A program made the position numbers and the translations under genes. Shown here one piece after another: positions 46,556 through 55,769 of a stretch of DNA of 64,000 bases; positions within the stretch are counted from its first letter, which is position 1, and every line of letters starts with the position of its first letter. This DNA is from Kaistella polysaccharea (GTDB taxonomy: Bacteria > Bacteroidota > Bacteroidia > Flavobacteriales > Weeksellaceae), in NCBI RefSeq assembly GCF_020410745.1, contig NZ_CP084528.1, forward strand, positions 496,001 through 560,000, given 5' to 3'. The notes beneath the pieces were generated by a model. It was not told the DNA's origin. It saw only the letters and a list, made by a program, of their open reading frames with translations, and did not search any database.

Positions 46556-48082
46556 TTAGTCAGAATCTCCTTCGTTATCTTGAAGAGAAATCGTGTCATA
46601 CAAATCTTTTCGTCGATCACTCATCGTTCGTACTGCGCCGTAGTGATGCAGTTCCTTCAATAAATTTAAATCAACATCTACAATTAAAGTTGATTCTGTA
46701 TTCGGCGTCGCTTCACCTTTAATTGCATTTGAGGGAAATGCAAAATCCGACGGCGTAAAAACAGCAGCTTGGCCGTATTGAATATCCATATTATTTACAC
46801 CTGGTAAATTGCCCACGCAACCTGCAATAGCTACATAACATTCATTTTCGATCGCACGTGCAGACGCGCAATTTCGCACGCGCATATACGCATTTTGAGT
46901 ATCAGTCAAATACGGAACAAATAAAATCTTCATTCCTTGATCTGCCAACAAACGCGGTAATTCCGGGAATTCTACATCGTAGCAAATCACTAAACCTACT
47001 TTTCCACAATCGGTGTCGATGACTTTAATCTCATTTCCACCCTTCATGCCATAGTATTTTCTTTCGTTTGGCGTAATATGAACTTTACGATGTTCATCTA
47101 CTTTCCCATCTCGGTGAAGCAAATAACTGATATTGTACAATTCCTCATTTTCTACCAAAGGCATACTTCCACCAATAATATTGATGTTGTAAGCAATTGC
47201 TAGCTGCGACAATTTAATCTTAATATCTTCGGTAAGTTCCGCCAGTTTAAACATACTGTCGCGTTCACTTAAATGATTAAATGGCGCCAATAGAGGCGTA
47301 TTGAAAAATTCCGGAAACATGATAAAATCTGATTTATAATCCGCCATTACATTAACGAAAAATTCAACCTGTTCATAAAATGCTTCGATGTCTTTAAAAT
47401 GCCGCATTTGCCACTGAATCAAACCAAGCCGAATTACAGAATCCTGCATGGTGTTAGGTTTCTTGCTATAGTAAATGTTATTCCATTGCATTAAAACCGC
47501 GTTCTCTTCTGAATGTGAATCTTCTGGCAGATAATTTTTCAAAACACGAACGGGTAGAAAGTTATTGGCCAGTTGGAAACTTAAAACCGGATCGTAAATT
47601 TCTTTTTTACGTACCTGCTGAATATATTGTCGTGGAGAAAGATCTGCGCTGTGCAAGTGATAATTTGGAATTCGGCCACCAATAATAATTGACTTTAAAT
47701 TTAACTTTTCGCAAAGCTCTTTCCGGGCATCGTATAATCTACGGGCTAAACGCAATTCGCGAAATTCCGGATCCACAAAAATTTCAATTCCATATAATAC
47801 ATTTCCATTCTCAGAATGGGTATTAAAGGTGTAATTTCCAGTAATTTCATTGTAATTGTGGTCATCGCCAAAAAGTTCATATTGTACTTTTAATGCCAGA
47901 CAAACCGCCGCAATTTTTCCATCAACGGTGATGCATATTTGACCATCTGGGAATATTTTAATTAGTTTGTGAATACTTTTTTTTGACCAAATGCTTTCTG
48001 ACATTGCCGGGTATGCTTTTAGCATCGTTTCCCGCAATTCGTCATAATCCGCAATCGCCAAATTTCTAATATCTATTTGCAT
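46556..48082 (-). CDS. GNAT acetyltransferase - nitrilase-superfamily fusion
   Basis: 508 aa. The N-terminal GNAT domain (about 3-200) has YGIEIFVDPEFRELRLARRLYDARKELCE as its acyl-CoA-binding region. The C-terminal carbon-nitrogen hydrolase domain (about 217-490) carries the catalytic triad Glu258 (FPEFF), Lys333 (EHRKVHITP) and Cys367 (VICYDVEFPE). Both halves look intact. The fusion suggests one pathway that hydrolyses an amide and acetylates (or the reverse) the same small molecule, but the substrate is unknown. Last gene of the leftward operon, 27 bases after anmK. Confidence 0.9.
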   Translation of the reverse strand: MQIDIRNLAIADYDELRETMLKAYPAMSESIWSKKSIHKLIKIFPDGQICITVDGKIAAVCLALKVQYELFGDDHNYNEITGNYTFNTHSENGNVLYGIEIFVDPEFRELRLARRLYDARKELCEKLNLKSIIIGGRIPNYHLHSADLSPRQYIQQVRKKEIYDPVLSFQLANNFLPVRVLKNYLPEDSHSEENAVLMQWNNIYYSKKPNTMQDSVIRLGLIQWQMRHFKDIEAFYEQVEFFVNVMADYKSDFIMFPEFFNTPLLAPFNHLSERDSMFKLAELTEDIKIKLSQLAIAYNINIIGGSMPLVENEELYNISYLLHRDGKVDEHRKVHITPNERKYYGMKGGNEIKVIDTDCGKVGLVICYDVEFPELPRLLADQGMKILFVPYLTDTQNAYMRVRNCASARAIENECYVAIAGCVGNLPGVNNMDIQYGQAAVFTPSDFAFPSNAIKGEATPNTESTLIVDVDLNLLKELHHYGAVRTMSDRRKDLYDTISLQDNEGDSD

Positions 48083-48109
48083 TTATATTTTTTATTTAAG
48101 TTAAAATTT

Positions 48110-49159
48110 TTAAACGATAAGCCCAGACGAATGATCCGCCGAACTTCCCGTCGCTGAAGACAAGGTGTTAATTTCATTTTTGCTACGTAAAACCCCCATA
48201 AAAGCAAAAATTAGCGCTTCTTTAAAATCGATAATTTCTTTATTTGGAATAATAATTTCTGAATTGGAATGTTCCTTAATTCTCTCTACTAAAAATTTGT
48301 TGTAAGTTCCACCGCCCGTAAATAAAACTTTTTTAATGTTATATTTTTGGAAGACAGCCGCCATTTGTAGTGCAGCATGTTCTGTGAAAGTGGCTAAAAT
48401 ATCAATTGGATTTTCAGTTTTAAAGAGCGGAAATACATATTCAGAAACCCATTCTATTCCTAGTGATTTAGGTGAATCTTGCTGATAATAGGGTAGAGCA
48501 TTTAATTTACTTAAGATTTCACTATTTATTTTTCCTTTCCTTGCAAGATCTCCATTCTCATCGAAATTTTTGCCTAATTTTTGGGCGAATTTATTCAGTA
48601 CAATATTTACCGGACAAATATCAAAAGCAATTCTGCGTTGATTTTCTTTGAAAGAAATATTAGAAAACCCCCCGATATTTAAGCACGCATCAAATTCAGA
48701 AAATAGCAGTTCATCACCGATCGGAACTAATGGCGCGCCGTTGCCTCCCATTAAAACATCTTGACTTCTAAAATCATATACAACCGGAATTTGAGTTAAA
48801 ATCTTTATCGCTCTGCCGTCACCAATCTGAACCGTGAATTTTTTTTTTGGCTGATGAAAAACGGTGTGTCCGTGAGACGCAATTAAATCAATATTTTTTA
48901 GAGAATGCTTTTCGATAAAGTCCTTTACCTTTTCACCCAAATAAAAACCATAATTTGCATGGAGATCAAAAAGACCTTCTGGGGATAATTCTGTTGCAGT
49001 TCGAAGTTGGTTTTCTAATTCCTGCGAATAAGGAATTGTTGACGCATTTAAAATTTCAAAATTCCATTTTCCCGCCTCATCTTTTTTGAAAGAAGCATGA
49101 CAGATATCCAGGCCATCGAGACTCGTTCCAGACATTAAACCTAAGGCGTAAAAAGTCAT
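48110..49159 (-). CDS. anmK: Anhydro-N-acetylmuramic acid kinase
   Basis: 349 aa. Phosphorylates 1,6-anhydroMurNAc to MurNAc-6-phosphate in peptidoglycan recycling. ATP-binding GLMSGTSLDGLD near 7-18, ASHGHTVFHQP near 93-103, LNIGGFSNISF, AFDICPVNIVLNKFA and FTGGGTYNKFLVERI follow the family order. The length is slightly below the 370 aa of proteobacterial AnmK. It sits 48 bases after lptC and 27 before the GNAT-nitrilase gene, in an envelope-related operon. Confidence 0.95.
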   Translation of the reverse strand: MTFYALGLMSGTSLDGLDICHASFKKDEAGKWNFEILNASTIPYSQELENQLRTATELSPEGLFDLHANYGFYLGEKVKDFIEKHSLKNIDLIASHGHTVFHQPKKKFTVQIGDGRAIKILTQIPVVYDFRSQDVLMGGNGAPLVPIGDELLFSEFDACLNIGGFSNISFKENQRRIAFDICPVNIVLNKFAQKLGKNFDENGDLARKGKINSEILSKLNALPYYQQDSPKSLGIEWVSEYVFPLFKTENPIDILATFTEHAALQMAAVFQKYNIKKVLFTGGGTYNKFLVERIKEHSNSEIIIPNKEIIDFKEALIFAFMGVLRSKNEINTLSSATGSSADHSSGLIV

Positions 49160-49207
49160 AAGGTGAATTTTATTCTATCATTAAATGGAAAAAAAATAAT
49201 ACGAATA

Positions 49208-49798
49208 CTATCGTTTTTTCTCTGGAATTTTCTGCGCATTGATGTCGCCGGAATTGTTGAAGAAAGTGTATTCCGAAAAATCGTCTTTTGCTTTCATACC
49301 GTTAGCACCAACTAAAGTTGATCCATCTTTATCAGTTACGTAAACCGTATCAGAAGTATAAATTAATCGTTTTGCCTGATCCCAATAAACCGATTGCATG
49401 GCAAACATTTGATTTTCATTGCTGATGATTTTTACATTGCCTTTTGCTTCGTAGAACTTTTTAATTTCATTAAATTTCGCATATTTCGCGGTAATTTTTC
49501 CGGGAACATCAGGTTTTTTTTTATCATAAAAAAGAATATTAATTCCTTTTCTGGCTACAATATAGGGCGAATCGATATATTCAAACTTTTCGATTAGTGG
49601 AGCGGTAGCGCGTAATTTAATCATTCCAGAATCTCGCTGTACAATATTGGCATTGTAAATAATCTGCGAAGGGAAGTTGTTATTGCTGTTTTTATTGATC
49701 TTCGTAAGATCTTCGTCACAGGAAATTAAAACAAAAAATATAGCACAACCCAGAAAGGCGGCTATATTTTTATTTTTTATTTCATGACCGAAAATCAT
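49208..49798 (-). CDS. lptC: LPS export protein LptC
   Basis: 196 aa. Periplasmic bridge component carrying LPS from LptB2FG to LptA. The N-terminal hydrophobic segment ends at VLISC (Cys27), so it is probably lipidated or anchored. The beta-jellyroll shows SQIIYNANIVQRDSGMIKLRATAPLIEKFEY, ITAKYAKFNEIKKFYEAKGNVKIIS and GSTLVGANGMKAKDDFSEYTF, the LptC/OstA-like pattern. Starts 3 bases after the upstream outer-membrane gene, so the two are translationally close. Confidence 0.9.
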   Translation of the reverse strand: MIFGHEIKNKNIAAFLGCAIFFVLISCDEDLTKINKNSNNNFPSQIIYNANIVQRDSGMIKLRATAPLIEKFEYIDSPYIVARKGINILFYDKKKPDVPGKITAKYAKFNEIKKFYEAKGNVKIISNENQMFAMQSVYWDQAKRLIYTSDTVYVTDKDGSTLVGANGMKAKDDFSEYTFFNNSGDINAQKIPEKKR

Positions 49799-49801
49799 TT
49801 C

Positions 49802-51076
49802 TTAATCATAAAGTTTTTTACTAAACCACTTTTGACCGAAATTAAGTCCTATTCTCAAATTCACGAAGTTTTGACGAATCAAATCATTTTGCAGCGTTCC
49901 TCTTGTACCTAGTTCTACACCAACATCAATTCCACTCATTCGGCTCGCACCTCTGTTATCAAACGGAAAATTCATTCCACCAGTTACAGCGAATTTATTA
50001 ACATCTGTACCATTTATTGCAAGATTTCCTTTTTCGTAATACGCTCCATAACGATATGTTACGCGGGAAAAATAACTTCTGAAGTTGTTATAATTGGGTA
50101 AATACCAACCACCTGCAGAAATTTTGTAAGAATCTTGATACGCAAAAGGCTGACCTAAATACTGCACCGTTTCACCTTTTTTATAATCAACCTGTGTTCC
50201 CAAAAACCATTTCGCATCTTTACCTAAACCAGCACCGAGCGAGAATTCCATAGGTATAAGGTTTTTATCTTCACTGAATCTTTCCTCGATAATACTTTCG
50301 TTGTTTTTGATCTGTCCTGGCGAATAGAAATAGGTACTGTTTACGTAGCTGCTTTCCATTTGTCCCGTATTTCCAAAAGTATACGTAGCACCTAAAGTCA
50401 GTTTTTTATCCTTTTCTAATTTTTTCTGATAAGCCGTTCCTACAGTAAAATTAAAGGTTTTAATTTTATTTTTAGTTTCATAACCATTGATTAACTCAGC
50501 GTTTGTTACCGTAACTTCGTTAATATCGTATAAATTACCAAAGTAAAAATTACTTCTTAAACCCAAGCTAAATTCTGGCGAAATTTGGTAAGATAAAGCC
50601 GCTTGAATGGTGCTTAATCCACCTTCGCCACGAAAAAGACTGGCTTTTGTATCGCCATTTTCAGCGGTTTCCGTAGAAACAACAGAATATTTTTTCGAGC
50701 TGTAAGGTTGGTAACCCATTCCAAATTTCACCTTTTGCGAAATTGGGAAAGCTATAGAAATATTTGATAAATACGTAGAATGCTTGGTAGCACTTTGGTT
50801 ATTAAAATCTGATTTGAAAAAATTATTTTCGTTTGTTCCTTCAACTTTCAAACTTGTAATTTCTAAATTCTTATTTGCTGCTGGATTACTGAAATTAAAA
50901 CTGTTGGTAAAATCCCAGATATAAGCTGTGGAAACTCCACCCATGGCATTGATATCAGTCGTATTGTCATACTTTACATCTCCAATTCCGAAGGCTGCAT
51001 AAGGAGAATTACCAATCGTTTGGGCATTCAGAAAAAAACCTGCCGCGATGATCGGTAATACAAAAAATCTTTTCAT
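49802..51076 (-). CDS. Outer-membrane beta-barrel protein (FadL/PorV-like), function unknown
   Basis: 424 aa. Signal peptide (about 1-18, FFLNAQ), then NSPYAAFGIGDVKYDNTTDINAMGGVSTAY, the kind of opening seen in FadL/OmpP1-like Bacteroidota barrels, where a conserved hatch region blocks the lumen. Repeated amphipathic strands (ISIAFPISQKVKFGMGYQP, FSLGLRSNFYFGNLY) run to the C-terminal LRIGLNFGQKWF. It may carry hydrophobic molecules, but no substrate can be named. First gene of the run with lptC (3-bp gap), anmK and the GNAT-nitrilase gene. Confidence 0.82.
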   Translation of the reverse strand: MKRFFVLPIIAAGFFLNAQTIGNSPYAAFGIGDVKYDNTTDINAMGGVSTAYIWDFTNSFNFSNPAANKNLEITSLKVEGTNENNFFKSDFNNQSATKHSTYLSNISIAFPISQKVKFGMGYQPYSSKKYSVVSTETAENGDTKASLFRGEGGLSTIQAALSYQISPEFSLGLRSNFYFGNLYDINEVTVTNAELINGYETKNKIKTFNFTVGTAYQKKLEKDKKLTLGATYTFGNTGQMESSYVNSTYFYSPGQIKNNESIIEERFSEDKNLIPMEFSLGAGLGKDAKWFLGTQVDYKKGETVQYLGQPFAYQDSYKISAGGWYLPNYNNFRSYFSRVTYRYGAYYEKGNLAINGTDVNKFAVTGGMNFPFDNRGASRMSGIDVGVELGTRGTLQNDLIRQNFVNLRIGLNFGQKWFSKKLYD

Positions 51077-51352
51077 TCTCTATTTTTAAAAATAATGCGC
51101 AAATATCTTAAATAATACTGAACTGTGAAAGTAAGTTTGGTTAAAGTTTGTTAAGCTTAATAATTGTTTTCTGCGTATAATAAAGGAAATTTCAGTCTTA
51201 AATTTATTCGACCATACCAAATAAACTGAAAGTGATTTTATTTAAAAGTAAATATTTTACCAAAAGTGGGTTTGAATTTTTTCATGATGTATAATTATAA
51301 TTAATGATTATCAGCGCAGTATAAATTACACTTTAAAAATAAAATTTTGAAT

Positions 51353-51360
51353 TATCTTTG
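51353..51360 (+). promoter_or_regulatory. Promoter -7 box of holB
   Basis: TATCTTTG ends only 4 bases before the ATG at 51365, so the transcript is probably leaderless or nearly so. Confidence 0.55.
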
Positions 51361-51364
51361 ATGC

Positions 51365-52483
51365 ATGAATTGGGAAGATATTGTCGGTCAAAACAGTTTG
51401 AAAAATCTTTTAAAAGAAAGTATTGAAAATCGCAGAGTAAGTCACGCACAATTATTTGTGGGAAGAGATGGCTACGGCACGCTCGCGTTGGCACTGGCAT
51501 TTGCAAAAGAAATTTTAAAAAGAGAAAATGAAAGTGCTTCTTCGAAAGTTGATCATTTGAATCACCTTGATTTGCATTTTAGTTTTCCAGTTTTTAAGGC
51601 CAACAAAACCGGCTTGGCTTCGCAATTTTTCGAAGAATTTCGTGAGATGATTTTAGATAATCCTTACGCAAACAACGAAGATTGGAGCGCCATTTTAGAG
51701 TCTGAAAACAAACAACTCACCATCTATGCCGATGAAGTTGATGAAATTAATAAGAAATTTGCGTTAAAAAGTTTTGAAGGTGGTAGCAAAATATTAATTG
51801 TGTGGCAGGCAGATAAAATGAATACTGAGGCTGCCAACAAGTTTCTGAAATTTTTAGAAGAACCGCCCAAAAACACCTTTATCATTCTTACTGCAACCGA
51901 CACCGATTCAATGTTGCAAACCATACTTTCCCGCTCTCAATTGGTGGAAATTCCCCAGATTGCTGATGAAAATTTGGAGGAAGCTTTGAAAAAGCACTTT
52001 CAGACAAGTCCAGAACATCTTCAGGAAATTTTGTTTCAGGCACAAGGAAACTGGAACACCGCGCAGAAATTAGCAACATCTGAAAATTTAGATTCAGAGC
52101 TCGAAGAACTATTCATTATGTGGGTTCGTGAAGCCTTTCAAGTAAAAAAGAAACCCGAATTTTTAAAAAATATAGTCGTTTGGGGTCGAAAAATAGCAGT
52201 GTGGAATAAAGAAAAACAAATGAACTTTCTGGAATATTGTGCTGAAATGTTTCGTCTTGCTTTATTGCAAAATTACGGAGGTGAAGAACTGGTTTACAAA
52301 AAAATTCAGTCGGGCGGATTTAAATGGGACCGTTTTTCTAAATTTATTCACGGTGCAAATATCGAAGCGATTCTCGAAGAAATTTCCCATGCCAATTATC
52401 ACTTAGAAAGAAATGGGAACTCCAAAATCATCTGGACAGATCTGGGAATTAAACTTTCCCGATATATTCATAAAGCAGCATAA
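51365..52483 (+). CDS. holB: DNA polymerase III clamp-loader subunit delta'
   Basis: 372 aa. AAA+-fold subunit of the clamp loader. The N-terminal NWEDIVGQNSLKNLLKESIENRRVSHAQLFVG matches delta'/tau openings. The Walker A position reads GRDGYGTLA (33-41), with Thr in place of the catalytic Lys, so ATP binding is lost, as expected for delta'. The pairing sequence KILIVWQADKMNTEAANKFLKFLEEPPKNTFIILTATD is the classic delta' block. Zinc-finger cysteines found in tau are absent. Short-leader promoter upstream; own terminator. Confidence 0.93.
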   Translation: MNWEDIVGQNSLKNLLKESIENRRVSHAQLFVGRDGYGTLALALAFAKEILKRENESASSKVDHLNHLDLHFSFPVFKANKTGLASQFFEEFREMILDNPYANNEDWSAILESENKQLTIYADEVDEINKKFALKSFEGGSKILIVWQADKMNTEAANKFLKFLEEPPKNTFIILTATDTDSMLQTILSRSQLVEIPQIADENLEEALKKHFQTSPEHLQEILFQAQGNWNTAQKLATSENLDSELEELFIMWVREAFQVKKKPEFLKNIVVWGRKIAVWNKEKQMNFLEYCAEMFRLALLQNYGGEELVYKKIQSGGFKWDRFSKFIHGANIEAILEEISHANYHLERNGNSKIIWTDLGIKLSRYIHKAA

Positions 52484-52508
52484 ACTACCCATCAGGTAGT
52501 TTTTTTTA
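52482..52508 (+). terminator. Terminator after holB
   Basis: AAACTACC (52482-52489) pairs with GGTAGTTT (52495-52502) followed by T. Confidence 0.82.
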
Positions 52509-52587
52509 TTCGCAAACTGTAATTTACTCATTTCTTAATAATTACAGATTATATCAAAATTCCCTAAATAATAATAGACAAAATATT

Positions 52588-52628
52588 CAATCAATCGTTT
52601 GATTGTTTTATTTTTTATTTTACTTTTG
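52588..52628 (+). promoter_or_regulatory. Promoter and palindromic operator of the tetR efflux operon
   Basis: An inverted repeat, CAATCAA (52588-52594), spacer TCGT, TTGATTG (52599-52605), overlaps the -33 element TTTG (52598-52601). A 19-nt spacer leads to -7 TACTTTTG (52621-52628), and the tetR ATG follows at 52650. A dimeric TetR protein bound here would block RNA polymerase, so autorepression of the whole operon is the natural reading. Confidence 0.78.
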
Positions 52629-52649
52629 CCTCCGTAAAAAAAGAAAAAT

Positions 52650-53267
52650 ATGATTTCTAAAGAAGAAAACCTACTGCGAAGTGCAGAAATTCTTTTTGCA
52701 GAGAAGGGTTTTTCCGGGACTTCAACACGAGAAATTGCGAAAGCGGCCAACGTGAATATTTCCATGATTTCCTACTATTTTGGATCGAAAGAAAAACTGT
52801 ACGAAAAACTTTTTGAGTTTAGAATAAACGAAAGTTTAAGTTTCAGCAAGGATATTATTTCTAATGATAAGTTAGATGAATGGGAAAAAATGGTCGTCGT
52901 TATGGATCGGTATGCTGACCGTGTGAAAAACCTAAAACCTTTTTACCTCATTTTACAGCGCGAGCAGCTTGCGAATAGAAATCCTGTGATTAACGAATTT
53001 TTAAAAAAGTCAAAGAAAGGATTTCTTGCAATTTATAGTGAGCTAATTCAAAAAGGTTTAGATCGTGAAATTTTTACGAAAAATCCCCGACTTGAATTTG
53101 TTCATTCTACAGTTTCAGGAACCATTTTCACCGCATTAAATACGCTTCCCACTTATAAAGAGTTCTTTGAGGGCGACGAAGATTATGAAATGCAATACTT
53201 CGAAGAAATTAAAATTCATGTTCAAACGATATTAAAACACCTTTTAGGTTATGAAATACAGCAATAA
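52650..53267 (+). CDS. TetR/AcrR-family transcriptional regulator
   Basis: 205 aa. An N-terminal HTH (about 6-52: LRSAEILFAEKGFSGTSTREIAKAANVNISMISYYFGSKEKLYEKL) is followed by an all-helical ligand-binding domain similar to TetR_C members that control efflux. It is the first gene of an operon with tolC (17-bp overlap), a membrane fusion protein and an MFS pump, and a palindrome sits on its promoter. Derepression by a pump substrate is the usual logic. Confidence 0.95.
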   Translation: MISKEENLLRSAEILFAEKGFSGTSTREIAKAANVNISMISYYFGSKEKLYEKLFEFRINESLSFSKDIISNDKLDEWEKMVVVMDRYADRVKNLKPFYLILQREQLANRNPVINEFLKKSKKGFLAIYSELIQKGLDREIFTKNPRLEFVHSTVSGTIFTALNTLPTYKEFFEGDEDYEMQYFEEIKIHVQTILKHLLGYEIQQ

Positions 53268-54567
53268 ATCACTTTTTATTTTTGCTTTTTTGGGGAGTAT
53301 TCCTTTGGTGAAAAGTCAGGCAATTAAACAATTGACTTTAGATGAAGCCATATTATTGGGAACAAAAAATTCCAAAAATCTGATGATTGACCAGGCTAAA
53401 ATTCAGGAAGCCACTGCAAATTATTTGGAGGCAAAGAACAACCGATTACCTAGTTTAAAGGTTTCGGCGAGTGCATTGGCTCTTTCAAATGCAAAAGTGG
53501 ATTTAAAAATTACGCCACCTTCGGAAAGTGGAGCGGGTTCTCCAAAAGCCAGTTCAGCATTCTACGGAAATGTCGCGGCTTCCTTACCTCTTTTTACGGG
53601 CGGCAGAATAAAATATGGAATTCAGTCCGCAGATTATTTAATTAAAGCAGCTGAACTAAGTGCTGAAAACGATAAGCTCGCTATTGAATATAATATTGCG
53701 CAGGCCTATAATAATTTATTCAAAGCAAATCAGCAGATTAAGGTACTTGAAGATAATTTAGCTTCATCTCAAAAACGGGATTTGTCTTTTCAGAAATTGG
53801 AGGACAACGGAATCATCGCAAGAAATGACAGATTAAAAGCCAATTTACAAACTTCAAATATAGAATTGCAGTTGTTAGATGCCTATAATAATTACAGCAT
53901 CGCCATGATCAATATGGATTTACTGCTCGGTTTACCAGAAAATACTGCTTTGGAAATTGATCCACAATACATTACAGAACTTACCGAAAATCAAGACGTT
54001 TCCTATTATGTGAACAAAGCATATCAACTTCGAACTGATTTACAAGCAATTGATTATCAACAAAAAGCAGCTGAATTAGGCATTAAATCTGCTAAAGCAG
54101 AGAGTTTACCGACGATTGCTCTAACAGGCGGATATATTGCAGCGGAGATCCCGAAGATCTTAACCATTATCAACGCGGCAAATATTGGAGTTGGAATTCA
54201 ATACAATATCGATAATCTTTGGAAGAAAAACTCCAGTTTAATGCGGGCAACTGCGACGGACAAAAAACTATCGGCAACGCGTGAGTTATTGAATGATCAA
54301 ATTAAGTTGGAAGTAAACAGAGATTATCAAATCTCCGAATTTTCTAAAAAGAAGATTGTCGTTTACGAAAAAGCTGCTGATCAGGCGAATGAAAACTTTC
54401 GGGTGACCAATAACAAATATAAAAACGGATTGGCGACGATTACTGAATTGCTCGATGCTGATGCGGCACAGATTACTGCCAACGTAAACGTCGTAAATGC
54501 AAAAGCAGATTCAGCACTTGCTTACCGGAAATTATTACAAAGTTCGGGAATTTTAACAACGAAATAA
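53251..54567 (+). CDS. TolC-family outer-membrane efflux protein
   Basis: 438 aa. Signal peptide (about 1-22, ending VKSQ), then the two OEP repeats of coiled-coil helices and strands: LTLDEAILLGTKNSKNLMIDQAKIQEA and EYNIAQAYNNLFKANQQIKVLEDNL in the first half, LRTDLQAIDYQQKAAELGIKSAKAESLPTIALTGGY and NNKYKNGLATITELLDADAA in the second. It forms the outer-membrane duct of the pump. Its start lies inside the end of tetR (17-bp overlap), implying translational coupling; the adaptor gene follows after 33 bases. Confidence 0.94.
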   Translation: MKYSNKSLFIFAFLGSIPLVKSQAIKQLTLDEAILLGTKNSKNLMIDQAKIQEATANYLEAKNNRLPSLKVSASALALSNAKVDLKITPPSESGAGSPKASSAFYGNVAASLPLFTGGRIKYGIQSADYLIKAAELSAENDKLAIEYNIAQAYNNLFKANQQIKVLEDNLASSQKRDLSFQKLEDNGIIARNDRLKANLQTSNIELQLLDAYNNYSIAMINMDLLLGLPENTALEIDPQYITELTENQDVSYYVNKAYQLRTDLQAIDYQQKAAELGIKSAKAESLPTIALTGGYIAAEIPKILTIINAANIGVGIQYNIDNLWKKNSSLMRATATDKKLSATRELLNDQIKLEVNRDYQISEFSKKKIVVYEKAADQANENFRVTNNKYKNGLATITELLDADAAQITANVNVVNAKADSALAYRKLLQSSGILTTK

Positions 54568-54600
54568 AACTAAAATAATCTTAAAAGTAATCGCAATACA

Positions 54601-55713
54601 ATGGATAATATAACAGATCAACCAGAACTATTTCCCGAAACAAAAAAGAAAAAATCACTCGTCTTTCCCATTATTTTGGCGGTGGTATTGATTGTCGGTG
54701 GTTTTTTCGGCTACCGAATATATTCTTATGGTCTTACTCACGAAGAAACCGATGATGCTCAAATTGCTTCAAATATGAGCCCGGTTATTTCCAAAATATC
54801 CGGTTATGTTACTGAAGTAAAAGTTACCGACAACCAATTTGTAAAGAAAGGTGATACCCTTATAGTTCTTGATAATAGAGATCAGAAAATGCTTTTACAA
54901 CAGGCAACTGCTGCTTTAGGAACTGCAAAAAGCAATGTTCAAACTTCAGTTGCTTCTACAAGAGCAGCTTCTCAAAACATTAATTCGACCAATGCAGCGA
55001 TAAGAACGGCTAATGCTCAAATCGAAGCGTCAAAAGTGAATGTTTGGAGAACGAGTCAGGATTTGAAACGATATGCAAATTTGGTGAAAGACCATACCAT
55101 TACGCAACAGCAATTTGAAACTGCATTAGCTGCAAAGCAGACAGCAGATCGGCAATTACAAGTTTTGGTAGATCAAAGAAATCAGGCTGCGCAACAAACT
55201 GGAATTGTAAACTCCCAAACTGAAGCCAGTTCCCAACAGATCGGTGTCGCAAATTCAATGGTTAAACAGCGAGAAGTTGATGTAGAAAATGCAAAATTAA
55301 ATCTTTCATATACCGTAATTCTCGCGCCTGAAGATGGAAATGTTTCTAAGATTTCTACACAAAAAGGTCAGTTTGTTCAGGCTGGTGCTCAGTTATTCAG
55401 TTTGGTGCGTGATAATAGCAAGTGGATTATCGCCAATTTTAAAGAGACTCAGCTTTCTAAAATGGTAGAAGGACAACCGGTAGAAATTGAGATTGATGCT
55501 TTCCCTAAAGAAAAATTCGAAGGAAAAGTGACCTCATTTTCTCCAGCAACTGGTTCTACATTTTCTATTTTGCCTCCCGATAATGCCAGTGGAAATTTCG
55601 TGAAAGTGGTACAGCGTCTTCCTGTTAGAATAGATTTTACCAAGATAAAACCTGAAATCGCTAAAAAACTTCGTACAGGAATGAATGTAAAAACTACTGT
55701 GATTTTAAATTAA
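54601..55713 (+). CDS. HlyD/EmrA-type membrane fusion protein
   Basis: 370 aa. A short cytoplasmic tail, one transmembrane helix (about 20-40) and then a periplasmic adaptor: lipoyl half-motif (SPVISKISGYVTEVKVTDNQFVKKGDTLIVLDNRDQ), a Gln/Ala/Asn-rich coiled-coil hairpin (about 95-215), the second lipoyl half (LSYTVILAPEDGNVSKISTQKGQFVQAGAQLF) and beta-barrel with a C-terminal TGMNVKTTVILN. It links the MFS pump in the inner membrane to the TolC-like duct. Third gene of the operon. Confidence 0.94.
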   Translation: MDNITDQPELFPETKKKKSLVFPIILAVVLIVGGFFGYRIYSYGLTHEETDDAQIASNMSPVISKISGYVTEVKVTDNQFVKKGDTLIVLDNRDQKMLLQQATAALGTAKSNVQTSVASTRAASQNINSTNAAIRTANAQIEASKVNVWRTSQDLKRYANLVKDHTITQQQFETALAAKQTADRQLQVLVDQRNQAAQQTGIVNSQTEASSQQIGVANSMVKQREVDVENAKLNLSYTVILAPEDGNVSKISTQKGQFVQAGAQLFSLVRDNSKWIIANFKETQLSKMVEGQPVEIEIDAFPKEKFEGKVTSFSPATGSTFSILPPDNASGNFVKVVQRLPVRIDFTKIKPEIAKKLRTGMNVKTTVILN

Positions 55714-55769
55714 AATTTCTATTTCAGAACAGAATTTTCCCCCGAATCATTAAAAAATAGAGTTTTAAA

